Assembly (NCBI RefSeq): GCF_014489635.1
Contig: NZ_CP060828.1
Span: forward strand, 8,668,001-8,732,000
Length of the DNA stretch: 64,000 nt
Direction: 5' to 3'
Source: Streptomyces roseirectus
GTDB taxonomy: Bacteria > Actinomycetota > Actinomycetes > Streptomycetales > Streptomycetaceae
Below are positions 6,984 through 16,500 of the stretch, piece by piece. The notes below the pieces were generated by a model, which saw only the letters and a list, made by a program, of their open reading frames with translations, made no database searches and had not been told where the DNA came from. Both the position numbers and the translations under genes were made by a program. How positions within the stretch are numbered: the first letter of the stretch is position 1; each line of letters opens with the position of its first letter.

Positions 6984-9218
6984 ATGCCGACCCCCCTCTA
7001 CCAAGACCCCTCCGCCCCCACGGACTCCCGAGTCGCCGACCTTCTCTCCCGCATGACCCTGCGCGAGAAGGTCGGCCAGCTCAACCAGCGCATGTTCGGC
7101 TGGAACGCCTACCACCGCACCCCCGCCGGCGACTTCACCCTCACCGAGGCGCTGCGCGAGGAGACCGCCCGCTGGGAGGGCCTGGGCGCCGTGTACGGCC
7201 TGATGCGCGCGGACGCCTGGTCCGGCGTCGACCACGGCACCGGCCCCGACGCGGCGACCAGCGCGGACCTGGCCGACCTGGTGCAGCGGCACGTCCTGGA
7301 GAGCAGCCGCCTGGGCATCCCCGCCCTGTTCGTGGAGGAGGTCCCGCACGGCCTCATGGCCCTGGACGGCACGGTCCTGCCCGTGAACCTGGGCGTAGGC
7401 GCCACCTGGGACCCGGAGCTGTACGAGCGGGCCGCGGCGCACGCGGCGGCGGAACTGCGGGCGAGGGGCGGTCACGTCGCCCTGGTGTCGGCGCTGGACA
7501 TCGCGCGAGACCCCCGCTGGGGCCGCACGGAGGAGTGCTTCGGCGAGGACCCCCACCTGGCAGCCCGCCTCACCGAAGCCCTGGTCCACGGCATGCAGGG
7601 CCACCCGGGGGAGAGGTTCGCCGAGGACAAGGCCCCGGTCGTCCTGAAGCACCTGGCCGGCCAGGGAGCCACCACCGGCGGCAGGAACTCCGCCGAGACC
7701 GAACTGGGCCGAAGGGAACTGCACGAGATCCACCTCCCGGCGGCCAGAGCGGGCGTACGGGCGGGCGCCGCGGCCTTCATGTCCGCGTACAACGAGGTCG
7801 ACGGCCTCCCCTGCGCCGGCAACAGGCCCCTCCTGACCGGCCTGCTGAGGGACACGTGGGGTTTCGACGGCCTCGTCATGGCGGACGGCCTGGCCGTGGA
7901 CCGCCTGGCCCGCATCACCGGCGACAAGCTCACCGCGGGCGCGCTCGCCGTCAACGCCGGTGTGGACATGAGCCTGTGGGACGAGGGCTTCACGCACCTG
8001 GAGGAGGCGGTGGAGCGGGGACTCGTCACCGTGGCCACCCTCGACGCGGCCGTCGCACGGGTCCTGCGCCTGAAGTTCCGCCTCGGCCTCTTCGAGAACC
8101 CCTACACCCCCCGCGCCGCCCTCCCCGACGGCCGTGGCATCAGCACCGACCTGGCCCGCGCTTCGCTCACCCTCCTGCACAACGACGGCGTCCTCCCGAT
8201 CCCCCCGGACACCCGCCGCATCGCGGTCCTCGGCCCCCACGCGGCGACCATCACCCACCAGCTCGGCGACTACACGGCCCCCCAGCGCGAGGGCGCCACC
8301 GTCCTGGACGCCCTGCGCAGACTCGCGCCCGCCCTGGACGTGCGGCACGCGAAGGGCTGCGCCCTCACCGGCGACGACCGCACCGGCATCCCCGAGGCGG
8401 TCGCGGCGGCAGCCGCCTCCGACCTGGCCGTCCTCGTCCTCGGCGGCAGCAGCGCCCGCACCCCCGACACGGAGTTCGACGCGAACGGCGCCGCACTTCA
8501 GGCCCGCGACGACATGACGTGCGGCGAGGGCGTCGACCTCGCGCACCTGCGCCTGGGCCCCGCGCAGCACGCCCTGCTGGACGCGGTCACCGCGACCGGC
8601 ACCCCGACGGCCGTCGTCCTGGTCCAGGGCCGCCCGCACGCCGTGCCCGAGGCGGCCGAGCGCGCCGGGGCCGTGCTGAGCGCCTGGTACCCGGGCCCGT
8701 GGGGCGGCGACGCGATCGCCGAGATCCTGCTCGGCCTCGCCGAACCGCGCGGCCGGCTCCCCGTCTCGGTGCCCCGCTCGGCGGCCCAACTCCCGGTCTA
8801 CTACAACCACAAGGACACCGAGTACGGCCGCTACGTCGACGAGGACGCCGAGCCGCTGTACGGGTTCGGGCACGGCCTGGCGTACACGACGTTCGCGTTC
8901 GGGACTCCCGAGGCGAGCGGGGACACCGTCCGCGTGGACGTCACCAACACCGGTACCCGGCACGGCCGTTGCGTCGTCCAGGTCTACATCCGCCCCCTGC
9001 GCACCACCGTGTGGCCGCGCACCCTCGAACTGCGGGCGTTCCAGGGCGTGGAGCTGGCCCCCGGCGAGACCCGTACCGTCTCGACACGGCTCGGCGCCGA
9101 CCAACTGGAGCTGGTCGGCGCCGACTTGGAGGCGTTCGTGCCGGAGGAGACCGAGATCAGGGTCGCCGCCTCCGCGCGGGAGGCGCTGAGCGTCGTCCCC
9201 CTGATCCTCAGAGCTTGA
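6984..9218 (+). CDS. GH3 beta-glycosidase (three-domain beta-glucosidase/xylosidase type)
   Basis: A 744-residue enzyme with the classic order: GH3 barrel (1-330), alpha/beta sandwich (350-600) and fibronectin-III-like domain (650-740). The nucleophile Asp is in LVMADGLAVD near residue 301, with KHLAGQG near 222 and RDPRWGRTEECFGEDP near 175 lining the subsite. GH3 usually shows SDW at the nucleophile, so ADG is unusual and hints at a different specificity. There is no signal peptide, so it is cytoplasmic. It is distinct from the NagZ-type GH3 at 2714 because it has the second and third domains and no KHFPGHG loop. The stop overlaps the convergent permease gene by 11 bp. The substrate within the locus is unclear: a beta-glucoside, beta-xyloside or beta-mannoside are all possible. 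Confidence 0.88.
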   Translation: MPTPLYQDPSAPTDSRVADLLSRMTLREKVGQLNQRMFGWNAYHRTPAGDFTLTEALREETARWEGLGAVYGLMRADAWSGVDHGTGPDAATSADLADLVQRHVLESSRLGIPALFVEEVPHGLMALDGTVLPVNLGVGATWDPELYERAAAHAAAELRARGGHVALVSALDIARDPRWGRTEECFGEDPHLAARLTEALVHGMQGHPGERFAEDKAPVVLKHLAGQGATTGGRNSAETELGRRELHEIHLPAARAGVRAGAAAFMSAYNEVDGLPCAGNRPLLTGLLRDTWGFDGLVMADGLAVDRLARITGDKLTAGALAVNAGVDMSLWDEGFTHLEEAVERGLVTVATLDAAVARVLRLKFRLGLFENPYTPRAALPDGRGISTDLARASLTLLHNDGVLPIPPDTRRIAVLGPHAATITHQLGDYTAPQREGATVLDALRRLAPALDVRHAKGCALTGDDRTGIPEAVAAAAASDLAVLVLGGSSARTPDTEFDANGAALQARDDMTCGEGVDLAHLRLGPAQHALLDAVTATGTPTAVVLVQGRPHAVPEAAERAGAVLSAWYPGPWGGDAIAEILLGLAEPRGRLPVSVPRSAAQLPVYYNHKDTEYGRYVDEDAEPLYGFGHGLAYTTFAFGTPEASGDTVRVDVTNTGTRHGRCVVQVYIRPLRTTVWPRTLELRAFQGVELAPGETRTVSTRLGADQLELVGADLEAFVPEETEIRVAASAREALSVVPLILRA

Positions 9219-10092
9219 CCGCGCCCGACGAGACGCCCTTGTAGAACCAGCGCTGGGTGATGATGAACAGCACCAGCACCGGGATCACCGAGATCACGGA
9301 CCCCGCCATCACCAGGCGCTGGTCGTACCCGAACGACGACGACTGAAGACGCGAGAGGCCCAGCGTCAGCGTGAAGTGGTCCTCGGTGCGCAGCACGATC
9401 AGCGGCCACAGGAAGTCGTCCCAGGCGCTGATGAACGTGTTGATGGTGACGACGAGGAGCGCCCCGTACGCGGACGGCAGGTACAGGTGCCGGAACCGCT
9501 TCCACTCGCCCGCGCCGTCCAGCATCGCCGCGTCCTCGATCTCGCGCGGCACCGCGAGGAACGCGGCGCGCATGATGAGGACGTTGATGGCGGCGACGAA
9601 GCCGGGCAGCCAGACGCCGGTGAGGTGGTCGACGAGCCCGAGGTCGCGGATGCTCAGGAACAGCGACACCATGATCGACTCGAACGGGAACATCATGGAC
9701 GCCATCAGCAGCACCCACACCAGCCCCCGGCCCTTCCAGGCCGGCTTGGAGAGCATGTAGCCGGCGAGGGTGGAGAACAGCAGCTGGCTGCCGACCGACA
9801 GCACGACGACGACCATGCTGTTGCGGATGTACGTCCACACCGGCACCTGGTCGAAGACCTGCCGGTAGGCGTTGAGCGTCGGATGCCGGGGGAAGATCGT
9901 GGCGCCCGCGCCGAACACGTCCTCGCCCGCGCCCTTCAGCGACGACAGGAACTGCCACACGAGGGGGCCGACGGTGATGCCGAGGACGAACAGCAACAGC
10001 AGGTAGCGGACGATGAGTTCACGCGGGCGGCCGTAGTCGCGCCAGCGCGGCACGAAGCGCCGGGGCTTCGCGGCTGCGGTGGCCGTCGTCAT
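9208..10092 (-). CDS. Carbohydrate ABC transporter permease (MalG type)
   Basis: A 294-residue inner-membrane permease with about six transmembrane segments. The EAA loop lies near residues 190-210 (EDAAMLDGAGEWKRFRHLYLP), the contact site for the ATPase. It belongs to the CUT1 sugar family. The ATG at 10092 overlaps the TGA of the upstream permease (ATGA), so the two are translationally coupled. The operon runs binding protein, permease, permease with no ATP-binding gene. This is usual for Streptomyces sugar importers that share the MsiK ATPase. Its place suggests import of mannose- or GlcNAc-containing oligosaccharides. Confidence 0.93.
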   Translation of the reverse strand: MTTATAAAKPRRFVPRWRDYGRPRELIVRYLLLLFVLGITVGPLVWQFLSSLKGAGEDVFGAGATIFPRHPTLNAYRQVFDQVPVWTYIRNSMVVVVLSVGSQLLFSTLAGYMLSKPAWKGRGLVWVLLMASMMFPFESIMVSLFLSIRDLGLVDHLTGVWLPGFVAAINVLIMRAAFLAVPREIEDAAMLDGAGEWKRFRHLYLPSAYGALLVVTINTFISAWDDFLWPLIVLRTEDHFTLTLGLSRLQSSSFGYDQRLVMAGSVISVIPVLVLFIITQRWFYKGVSSGAVKL

Positions 10093-11099
10093 GACTCGTC
10101 CTCCTTGGTGAGGCGCTGGGACAGGAGCGTGAGGCCCAGGGTCAGTGCGAAGAGGGCGACGCTGACGGCGGAGCCGTAGCCGGCGTTGCCGGTGAGCGGG
10201 TCGAGGGCGACGTCGCGGATGTAGAAGGGGAGCGTGCGGTCGGCGCCGCCGGGGCCGCCGGTCGAGCCGCCCAGCATGTAGATCTCGGTGAACACCCGCA
10301 GCGAGCCGATGCCGGTGAGGGTGCCGACCAGCATCATCGAGGTGCGCACCCCGGGCACGGTGACGTGCCAGAAGCGGCGGATCGCGCCCGCGCCGTCCAC
10401 GGAGGCCGCCTCGTGGAGTTCCTTGGGCACGTTCCCGAGAGCGGCCAGGTAGAAGATCATGTACCAGCCGAGGCCCTTCCAGATGGTCAGGCCCATCGCG
10501 GAGAACAGGATCAGCCACGAGTCGGAGAGGAAGGGGATCGCCGACCTGATCAGATGGGCCTTCTCCAGCCAGGTGTTGACCAGGCCCTGGTCCGACAGCA
10601 GCCACTGCCAGCTCAGGCCCACGACCACGCTGGAGGCGAGGACCGGGGTGTAGAAGGCGGAGCGGAAGAAGCCGATGCCCGGCAGGTTCTTCTCCACCAG
10701 CACCGCCAGCATCAGCGGCAGCAGCACCATCAGCGGGACGACGATCACCGCGTACAGCAGGCTGTTGCGGGTCGCGAGCCAGAAGTCCGGGTCGTCCAGC
10801 ATCCGCGTGTAGTTGTCCAGGCCCACGAAGTCCGCGGCCCCACCGAGGGGTTTGGCGTTCGTGAAGGACAGCAGCAGCGTGTTCAGGAACGGGTACACGC
10901 CGAACACCGTGACGCCGAGGATCGCCGGGGACATCCACAGCCACGGCAGCCACCAGCGCCGGTACAGCGCGGCGCCGCCCGCCTCGGCGGTGGGGCCCGG
11001 CTTGACCAGCCGCAGCAACCGGCGCACCCCGGAGGGGCGTTCGGGGGCCGGACGGCCCGGTGCCGCGACGGGCACCGGGGTCAGGGTCTTGGACGCCAT
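10089..11099 (-). CDS. Carbohydrate ABC transporter permease (MalF type)
   Basis: A 336-residue CUT1 permease. A cytoplasmic N-terminal tail of about 50 residues rich in Pro and Arg precedes six transmembrane segments, the first near WLPWLWMSPAILGVTVFG. The EAA motif appears as LHEAASVDGAGAIRRFWHVTVP near residue 240. It follows the binding-protein stop by two bases and overlaps the next permease by four, so all three genes form one transcript. It is the partner of the MalG-type permease in the importer. Confidence 0.93.
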   Translation of the reverse strand: MASKTLTPVPVAAPGRPAPERPSGVRRLLRLVKPGPTAEAGGAALYRRWWLPWLWMSPAILGVTVFGVYPFLNTLLLSFTNAKPLGGAADFVGLDNYTRMLDDPDFWLATRNSLLYAVIVVPLMVLLPLMLAVLVEKNLPGIGFFRSAFYTPVLASSVVVGLSWQWLLSDQGLVNTWLEKAHLIRSAIPFLSDSWLILFSAMGLTIWKGLGWYMIFYLAALGNVPKELHEAASVDGAGAIRRFWHVTVPGVRTSMMLVGTLTGIGSLRVFTEIYMLGGSTGGPGGADRTLPFYIRDVALDPLTGNAGYGSAVSVALFALTLGLTLLSQRLTKEDES

Positions 11100-11101
11100 G
11101 C

Positions 11102-12472
11102 TCAGCTACCTTGCGCGATCAGCTCGTTCATCTTCTTCTGGGCGTCGTCCAGGGCGTCCTGGGCGCTCTTCTTGCCCTGCATCGCGAGCTGCACCTGGGC
11201 GGAGGCCGCGTTCAGTTCGCCCGGGGTGAGGGCGATCTCGTCGGCCGTCGCCGTCTTGCGGTCGCCGGCGACGATCTTGCGGGCCTCGGCGAACGGGTCG
11301 TCGCCCTTCACGTCCTGGAAGAACGGGTCGTCCAGGGAGGCGGTCGTCGAGGGGAAGATGACGACGTTCGGGTCCTTCGCCCAGGCGAGCTGGTTCTGCG
11401 CGTTCGTCAGGAACTGCGCGAACGCGAGCGCGGTCGCCGCGTGCTTGCTGGTGGAGGCGACGCCGATGTACTGCGGGGCGCCGACGGTGTGGCCGAGGCC
11501 GTCCAGCATGTAGCGGGCCACGCCGGTCTTCTTGTAGACGCTCGGGTTGTTCTGCTCGATGAAGCGCAGGAAGTTCGGGTTCGACGAGCCGTACACCAAC
11601 TTGCCCTGGCCGTAGACCGTCGAGGGGTCCTGGTTGGAGGAGAGCGAGTCGCGCGGCATCGCGCCGGCCTTGTAGAGCTTCGTCATGCCCTCGACCCACC
11701 GCACGGTCTTCGGGTCGTCGGCGAAGGTGAACTTCTTGCCGTCGTCGGAGAGGACCTTGACGCCCATCTGCTGCCAGTCGGCGGGGATGCGCAGTTGCGG
11801 GTTGGCGAGGAAGGCGTAGTAGTCGCCGTCGGACGCCTTCGCGATCTTCTCCGCGTCGGCGAACATGCCGAGGACGGTGGTCGGAGGTTTGGCCGGGTCG
11901 AGGCCCGCCTTCTTCAGCAGGTCGGTGTTGAAGGTCTGCACGATGCCGCCGGAGTACCAGGGCAGGACGCTGTGCACCTTCTGGCCGGCCGCGTCGGTGT
12001 AGGTGCTCGACTCCCACATCGCGGGGGCGAACGGCTTGCCCGCGTCCGGGGCCTTCTGGTCGAGGTTCAGCAGGTAGCCGGTCTTCGTCAGCGCCGTCGC
12101 CGTGTTGACGTTGATGTTGACGACGTCCGGCAACGTACATGCCTGCGCGTCCGAGACGAGGCGCTGGGTGAACGTCGCGTCACCGGGGTCGTCGATCCAC
12201 TTGACCTTCGCGCCGGGGTTCGCCTTCTCGAAGGCCGCGATGACGCCGTTGAAGTACGGGGAGAAGTCTTTCTTCAAGTTCGTCGTCTGGAAGGTGATCT
12301 CGCCCTTCACGTCGCCGGTGAGCTTCCCGGAGCCGACGTTGGCCTTGTCCACACTGCAGTCGCCCGCCTTGGCGCCGCCGTCCGAGCCGCCGCCGGAGAG
12401 GCCGCAGCCTGTGGCGGTCAGGGCCAGGGCGATGACGCCCACCATGGTCCCGGTCAGTGTTCTCGCGTGCAT
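11102..12472 (-). CDS. Extracellular sugar-binding lipoprotein of ABC importer
   Basis: A 456-residue solute-binding protein. The signal peptide ends in the lipobox TATGC, so Cys23 is lipidated. The mature protein has the usual CUT1 binding-protein features: FEKANPGAKVKW near residue 80 and a long Ala-rich C-terminal helix pair. I take the ATG at 12472, because the longer frame to 12604 adds a polar leader with no ribosome site that runs through the operator. The operator TGGTGATTTGAACCA lies 17 bp upstream of the ATG, so repression probably blocks the promoter. The ligand is not known. The neighbouring GH38, GH5 and hexosaminidase genes point to a mannose/GlcNAc oligosaccharide. Confidence 0.92.
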   Translation of the reverse strand: MHARTLTGTMVGVIALALTATGCGLSGGGSDGGAKAGDCSVDKANVGSGKLTGDVKGEITFQTTNLKKDFSPYFNGVIAAFEKANPGAKVKWIDDPGDATFTQRLVSDAQACTLPDVVNINVNTATALTKTGYLLNLDQKAPDAGKPFAPAMWESSTYTDAAGQKVHSVLPWYSGGIVQTFNTDLLKKAGLDPAKPPTTVLGMFADAEKIAKASDGDYYAFLANPQLRIPADWQQMGVKVLSDDGKKFTFADDPKTVRWVEGMTKLYKAGAMPRDSLSSNQDPSTVYGQGKLVYGSSNPNFLRFIEQNNPSVYKKTGVARYMLDGLGHTVGAPQYIGVASTSKHAATALAFAQFLTNAQNQLAWAKDPNVVIFPSTTASLDDPFFQDVKGDDPFAEARKIVAGDRKTATADEIALTPGELNAASAQVQLAMQGKKSAQDALDDAQKKMNELIAQGS

Positions 12473-12488
12473 GCCTGGGCCTTCCTGC

Positions 12489-12503
12489 TGGTTCAAATCA
12501 CCA
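12489..12503 (-). promoter_or_regulatory. 15-bp operator of the ABC importer operon
   Basis: On the minus strand this is TGGTGATTTGAACCA, an inverted repeat with TGGT and ACCA arms. It lies 17 bp before the binding-protein start and matches sites at 5533, 17825, 18845 and 22805. Just upstream, CTCCGAT near 12511 and ATCGGAG near 12542 form a second, imperfect inverted repeat. Confidence 0.55.
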
Positions 12504-12621
12504 AGTTGGACTCCGATTGATGAAAAGGTGGACCAGAATTCATCGGAGGTCAATGGTTTGCCGTGTTGCGTTTCGGTTCCGTGCGTTACCGGGGCGTTCA
12601 CCACGGCGAGCCCGGCACGCC

Positions 12622-13506
12622 TCAGTGCCGGTGCTCGTGATCCGGATGCGCCGGGTCGCCCGGGTGCTCGTGCCCGTGCGTGTACCGGACGTCGGCCCGC
12701 TCGCGGTCCAGCCAGTCGAAGAACGCCTGCCGTCCCCGGGCCCGCCGCAGCTCACCCTCGATCCCGTCGCGCACGCGCGCGTACGGCACCAGATCCCGCG
12801 CCGCCGCACCCCGGAACGGGTCCACGCCCCGCCGCAGCGCCTCCGGCGTCAGGAACCGGTCGGGGTTGCGCTCGTAGTACTCCCGCACGGCCGCCTCCGC
12901 GACCACCTGCTCACCCTCCAGCGCCGCCAGCAGCGCCCGCGCGGCGGCGGAGTGCGCGAGCGCCACGGCGACGATGGACCCCAGGTCAGCGACGTCCGAC
13001 CCGGACACCCCGCGCACCCGCGAGGGCGCCAGCTCCGGCGGCGCCGCCAGCCCCCGCGCCGCACACGCCCGCCGCGCCAGCTCGTCCACGACCACGACCT
13101 GCGTAGCCCACCTCCTGCGCTGCCGCTCGTCCCGCGCCAACCCCTCGGGCCGCGTCACCCGCTCCCGCGCGGGAACAGCGGCGAGCAGCGCGTCCACCCG
13201 GCCGACGGGAACGGCGTCCCCGCCGACGGTGGCGGCGCGCGGGGGATGGTGATCGTGCGGGTGCGCGTGCGCGCGCGGGGCGTGCGGCTGGGGTGGGTCG
13301 AGGACGGTGGTGTCCGGCGGCGGGACGGCACTCAGCGCACCGCCTGCCGGCCCCTCCGGCCCGCCGGGCTCCGCCCCGGCCCGGCGCTCCGGTCCTGGGG
13401 GAGTCCCCGGCCCCGAGGAGACAGTCGAAGCGGGGCCGCCCACCCCGGCCCGCACCCTCGCTGCCCGCACCCCCTCTGCCTGCGCCGCCGCCTTCTCACC
13501 GCTCAC
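12622..13506 (-). CDS. His-rich protein with SurA/parvulin-like helical segment, function unknown
   Basis: I do not recognise a named family with certainty. The protein has 294 residues and no signal peptide. Its first 100 residues are low-complexity, with a His-rich stretch (HAPRAHAHPHDHH). From about residue 140 there is a helical region whose VVAEAAVREYYERNPDRFLTP resembles the helical part of parvulin-type prolyl isomerases and SurA chaperones. The catalytic parvulin domain is missing. The last 20 residues are again His-rich (YTHGHEHP, HPDHEHRH), which suggests metal binding. The GTG start overlaps the stop of the alpha-mannosidase gene (GTGA), so it is translationally coupled to it. A helper role for the zinc-dependent mannosidase is possible but unproven. 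Confidence 0.7.
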   Translation of the reverse strand: MSGEKAAAQAEGVRAARVRAGVGGPASTVSSGPGTPPGPERRAGAEPGGPEGPAGGALSAVPPPDTTVLDPPQPHAPRAHAHPHDHHPPRAATVGGDAVPVGRVDALLAAVPARERVTRPEGLARDERQRRRWATQVVVVDELARRACAARGLAAPPELAPSRVRGVSGSDVADLGSIVAVALAHSAAARALLAALEGEQVVAEAAVREYYERNPDRFLTPEALRRGVDPFRGAAARDLVPYARVRDGIEGELRRARGRQAFFDWLDRERADVRYTHGHEHPGDPAHPDHEHRH

Positions 13507-16500
13507 TCCGTCACCTCCACCACGACGGCCTCCGTGTACGCGACACACCCGTGCCACCCCACCTTCGCCATCAGCCAGTACGAGCCCGGCGGCACGGCGC
13601 CCGCGTCCACCTCGATCGCGCAGTCGACGCTCTGCCCGGCGGGCACGGTGAAGCCCTGGAGGCCCGGCGAGACGCCGGTCCAGGTGCCCCAGGCGGACAG
13701 GGCCCAGAGCTGCCCGTTCACCGTTCCCCGTGTGGTGTTGCGTAGTTGGACGGGCACGGTCGTCCGCTCGCCCCGCCGCAGCAGGACCCGCTCGGTGCCG
13801 AGGGAGGTGAGCAGCGTCGGCCCGGTGCGGCCGTCGGGTTCGCCGGGCGCGGCGGTGCCCGGGACGTCGAGGGCGATGACGTCCTCGTACGTCTGGCCCG
13901 CGTGGACGAGGCGCGCGGTGAGCCAGTGGCGGCCGGGGGCGGCGTCCGGCGGCGGGACGACGGTGACGTCCGTGAGGCTGAAACCGGCGGGCGCGAGGTC
14001 GTAGGGGACCACGGCCGGCTCGGCGGACCAGCCGTCCGGGACCTTGACGCGCACGGTGCCGGAGACGGCCGCGTCGGTCAGCTCCGAGGAGACGCGCAGC
14101 GTCGTCGTGACCGGGCCCGAGGCCGTGAGGGCGGTGGGGGAGAGGTAGAGGGCGACCGGGAGGTTGCCGCGCGGCGCGGGCCCCGAGTTGTGCAGCCAGT
14201 ACCGGGTGTAGACGGGCTGCGCGGGCTCGTCGGCGTCGACGGGAGCGGCGGACGCGCAGGCCGGCGCCAGGATCCCGCCCACCGGCACCGCCGTCACCGT
14301 CCCCACCTCGAACCCGCCGAGCCCGACCCCCACACCCCAGTCGGTCTCCAGCTCCTCGCGCATCCGCTCCAGCACATCGGCCCGCGCCGCCGAGGCCCAC
14401 TCCACAGGCCCGGTGATCCGCGCCCGCACGCCCCGCCCCTCGACCTCGTGCACGCGCACGACGACCCCACGCACGGGATCCACGGCGACGGACCCGCCCC
14501 GCGCGAGCGGCGACCCGGCGGGCTTGAGCGCGTCGAGCAGCACCCGCCCCTCCGGCTCGACGGCGAACAGCGTCGCCGACCGGGGCAGCCCGGCGACGAC
14601 CTCGTCCCCGCCCCGCACCCGCCCGGTCAGCGGCCGGTTGAACGCGTGCCCCGCCTGCGGCAGCCGCTGCGCACGCCAGTCACCCGCCCCGGCGACGACA
14701 GCGTGGTCGAACGTGTGCGACCAGTGCTGGAGCTGGAACCCGGACCCGTCGGGCGCGGTCCGCCGGGGCGGATCGACCCAGATCCCGGACGGCCAGCCCG
14801 TGCAGGACCGCATCAGCGACATGTAGAGGTCACCGGACGGCGTGACGACACACCCCGGCGTCCCCCGGTTCAGCACGGCGAAGCCCCGCCCGTCCCACGC
14901 GTCCCCCGGCGGCAGCGCCTCCCCGCCCCCGGCGGCGACGGCACGCACGACCGCGTCCTCCAGGTCGGCGATCAGCGCGTCGACGGCCTTCGCGTCCTGC
15001 TCGGCGTCCACGCCCGCGACGACCAGCAGCGGCAGCCGCTCCAGGTCCCGCAGATCCGCGCCGGGCACCCACTCCTCGCGCAGCGAGGCCCGCGGCGCCA
15101 CCCACACCGACGCGAGCCCGTCCTCCGCGAGCTGCCGGCGCAGCTCGCGGGCCGCCGCCGGGTCCCAGCCGAGCGCTTCGGCGACCAGCGCGTTGCGCTC
15201 GGGCCCGCCGACGGCGATCCGGACGTCCGGCAGGTTGGAGTCGACCTCCAGATCGCCGTAGCGCTGCCCGCCCGCGATCGTCGAGGTCGCCGTGACCCCG
15301 GCCCGCACCAGCGCGGCGGCGAGCGGCGTGCCCAGCTCCCCGGCGCTGCCCCAGTCGGGGTAGATCAACTCGGCGACGCCGACGGCCCGTTCGCCCAGCA
15401 GCGCGCCGCTCGTGTCGTGGACGGCGACACGGGCCGTCGAGCCGAGCGCGAACCAGGTGTTGACCGGGTTGTCGAGGGTCCACGGGAACCGCTCGCTGTC
15501 GACCTCCACGAACCCGAACCCGCGCCCGATCACCGCGTCCGCGACCTCGTGCACCGGCAGCCCGCCCCGCACGTCCGAGGGCCAGCGCACCCGGATCAGC
15601 CGGTCGGCGCCGTCGTACCCGTCGAGGGTCGTGGAGACGTCGACCCGGTCGACCCCGGCCCACAGCGTGATCCGCTGCGTGTACCGGAACAGCCCGAGGT
15701 CGCCGCGCACGGTGATCCGGGACCCGGCGGGCGACGTGTGGACATCGATGTCAGCCGGGACGTCGCCGCTGCGCGCGGCGGTCACCCCGGTCGGCGTGAG
15801 GTGCCAGGGCCCCTCCCCGAAACGCGGGTGCCGCGCGAACTCCTCCTGCACCACAAGCTCGTTGCCGATCTCCCCGGCCCGCAGCAGTTCCCGCCCGTCC
15901 TCGCCGAGCGCCCGCAAGTTGCACACCCCGCCCCCGCGCGCGGGATCGACGGTGACCTCGTAGAACGCGTTGCGGATCGTCGCCGTCCCCGGTTGCGGCG
16001 TCCACTCCGGCGCCGAACCCTCCGCCAGCGAGAGGGCCTTGAGACCCATCCCGGGGACGTCGGGGACGACGACGGTGAGTTCACCGTTCTCCCGGACGGC
16101 CGGCAGCGGCAGCCCGGTGACGTCCAGCGGGACGAGCCCGGGGTCGGGGACGGTGAGGACGTCACGCCGCGTCCAGGTCGCCGAGTTGAACACGACCAGG
16201 TCCGGCGCCCCGCCGGGCAGCGAGGCGACCCGGGCGGCGAGCGCGTCCGTCGCGTCCGCGTGGACGCTGCGCGCCAGGTCGTACAACTCCCGCCAGCCGG
16301 TGAGGAGATCGACGTACACCTGGTCCGACTCGGAGCCGGTGATCGCGTCGTGGTGGGCGCCGTAGATCAGCTGGCGCCACGCCTTGTCGAGGGCCGCGTC
16401 CGGGTAGGGGTGCCCGGTCACCAGGGAGGCGAGCGTCGCCCACGACTCCGCGTCCGACAGCAGCGACTCCCCGTACCGCTGGGCCTGCTTGGTGTCGATG

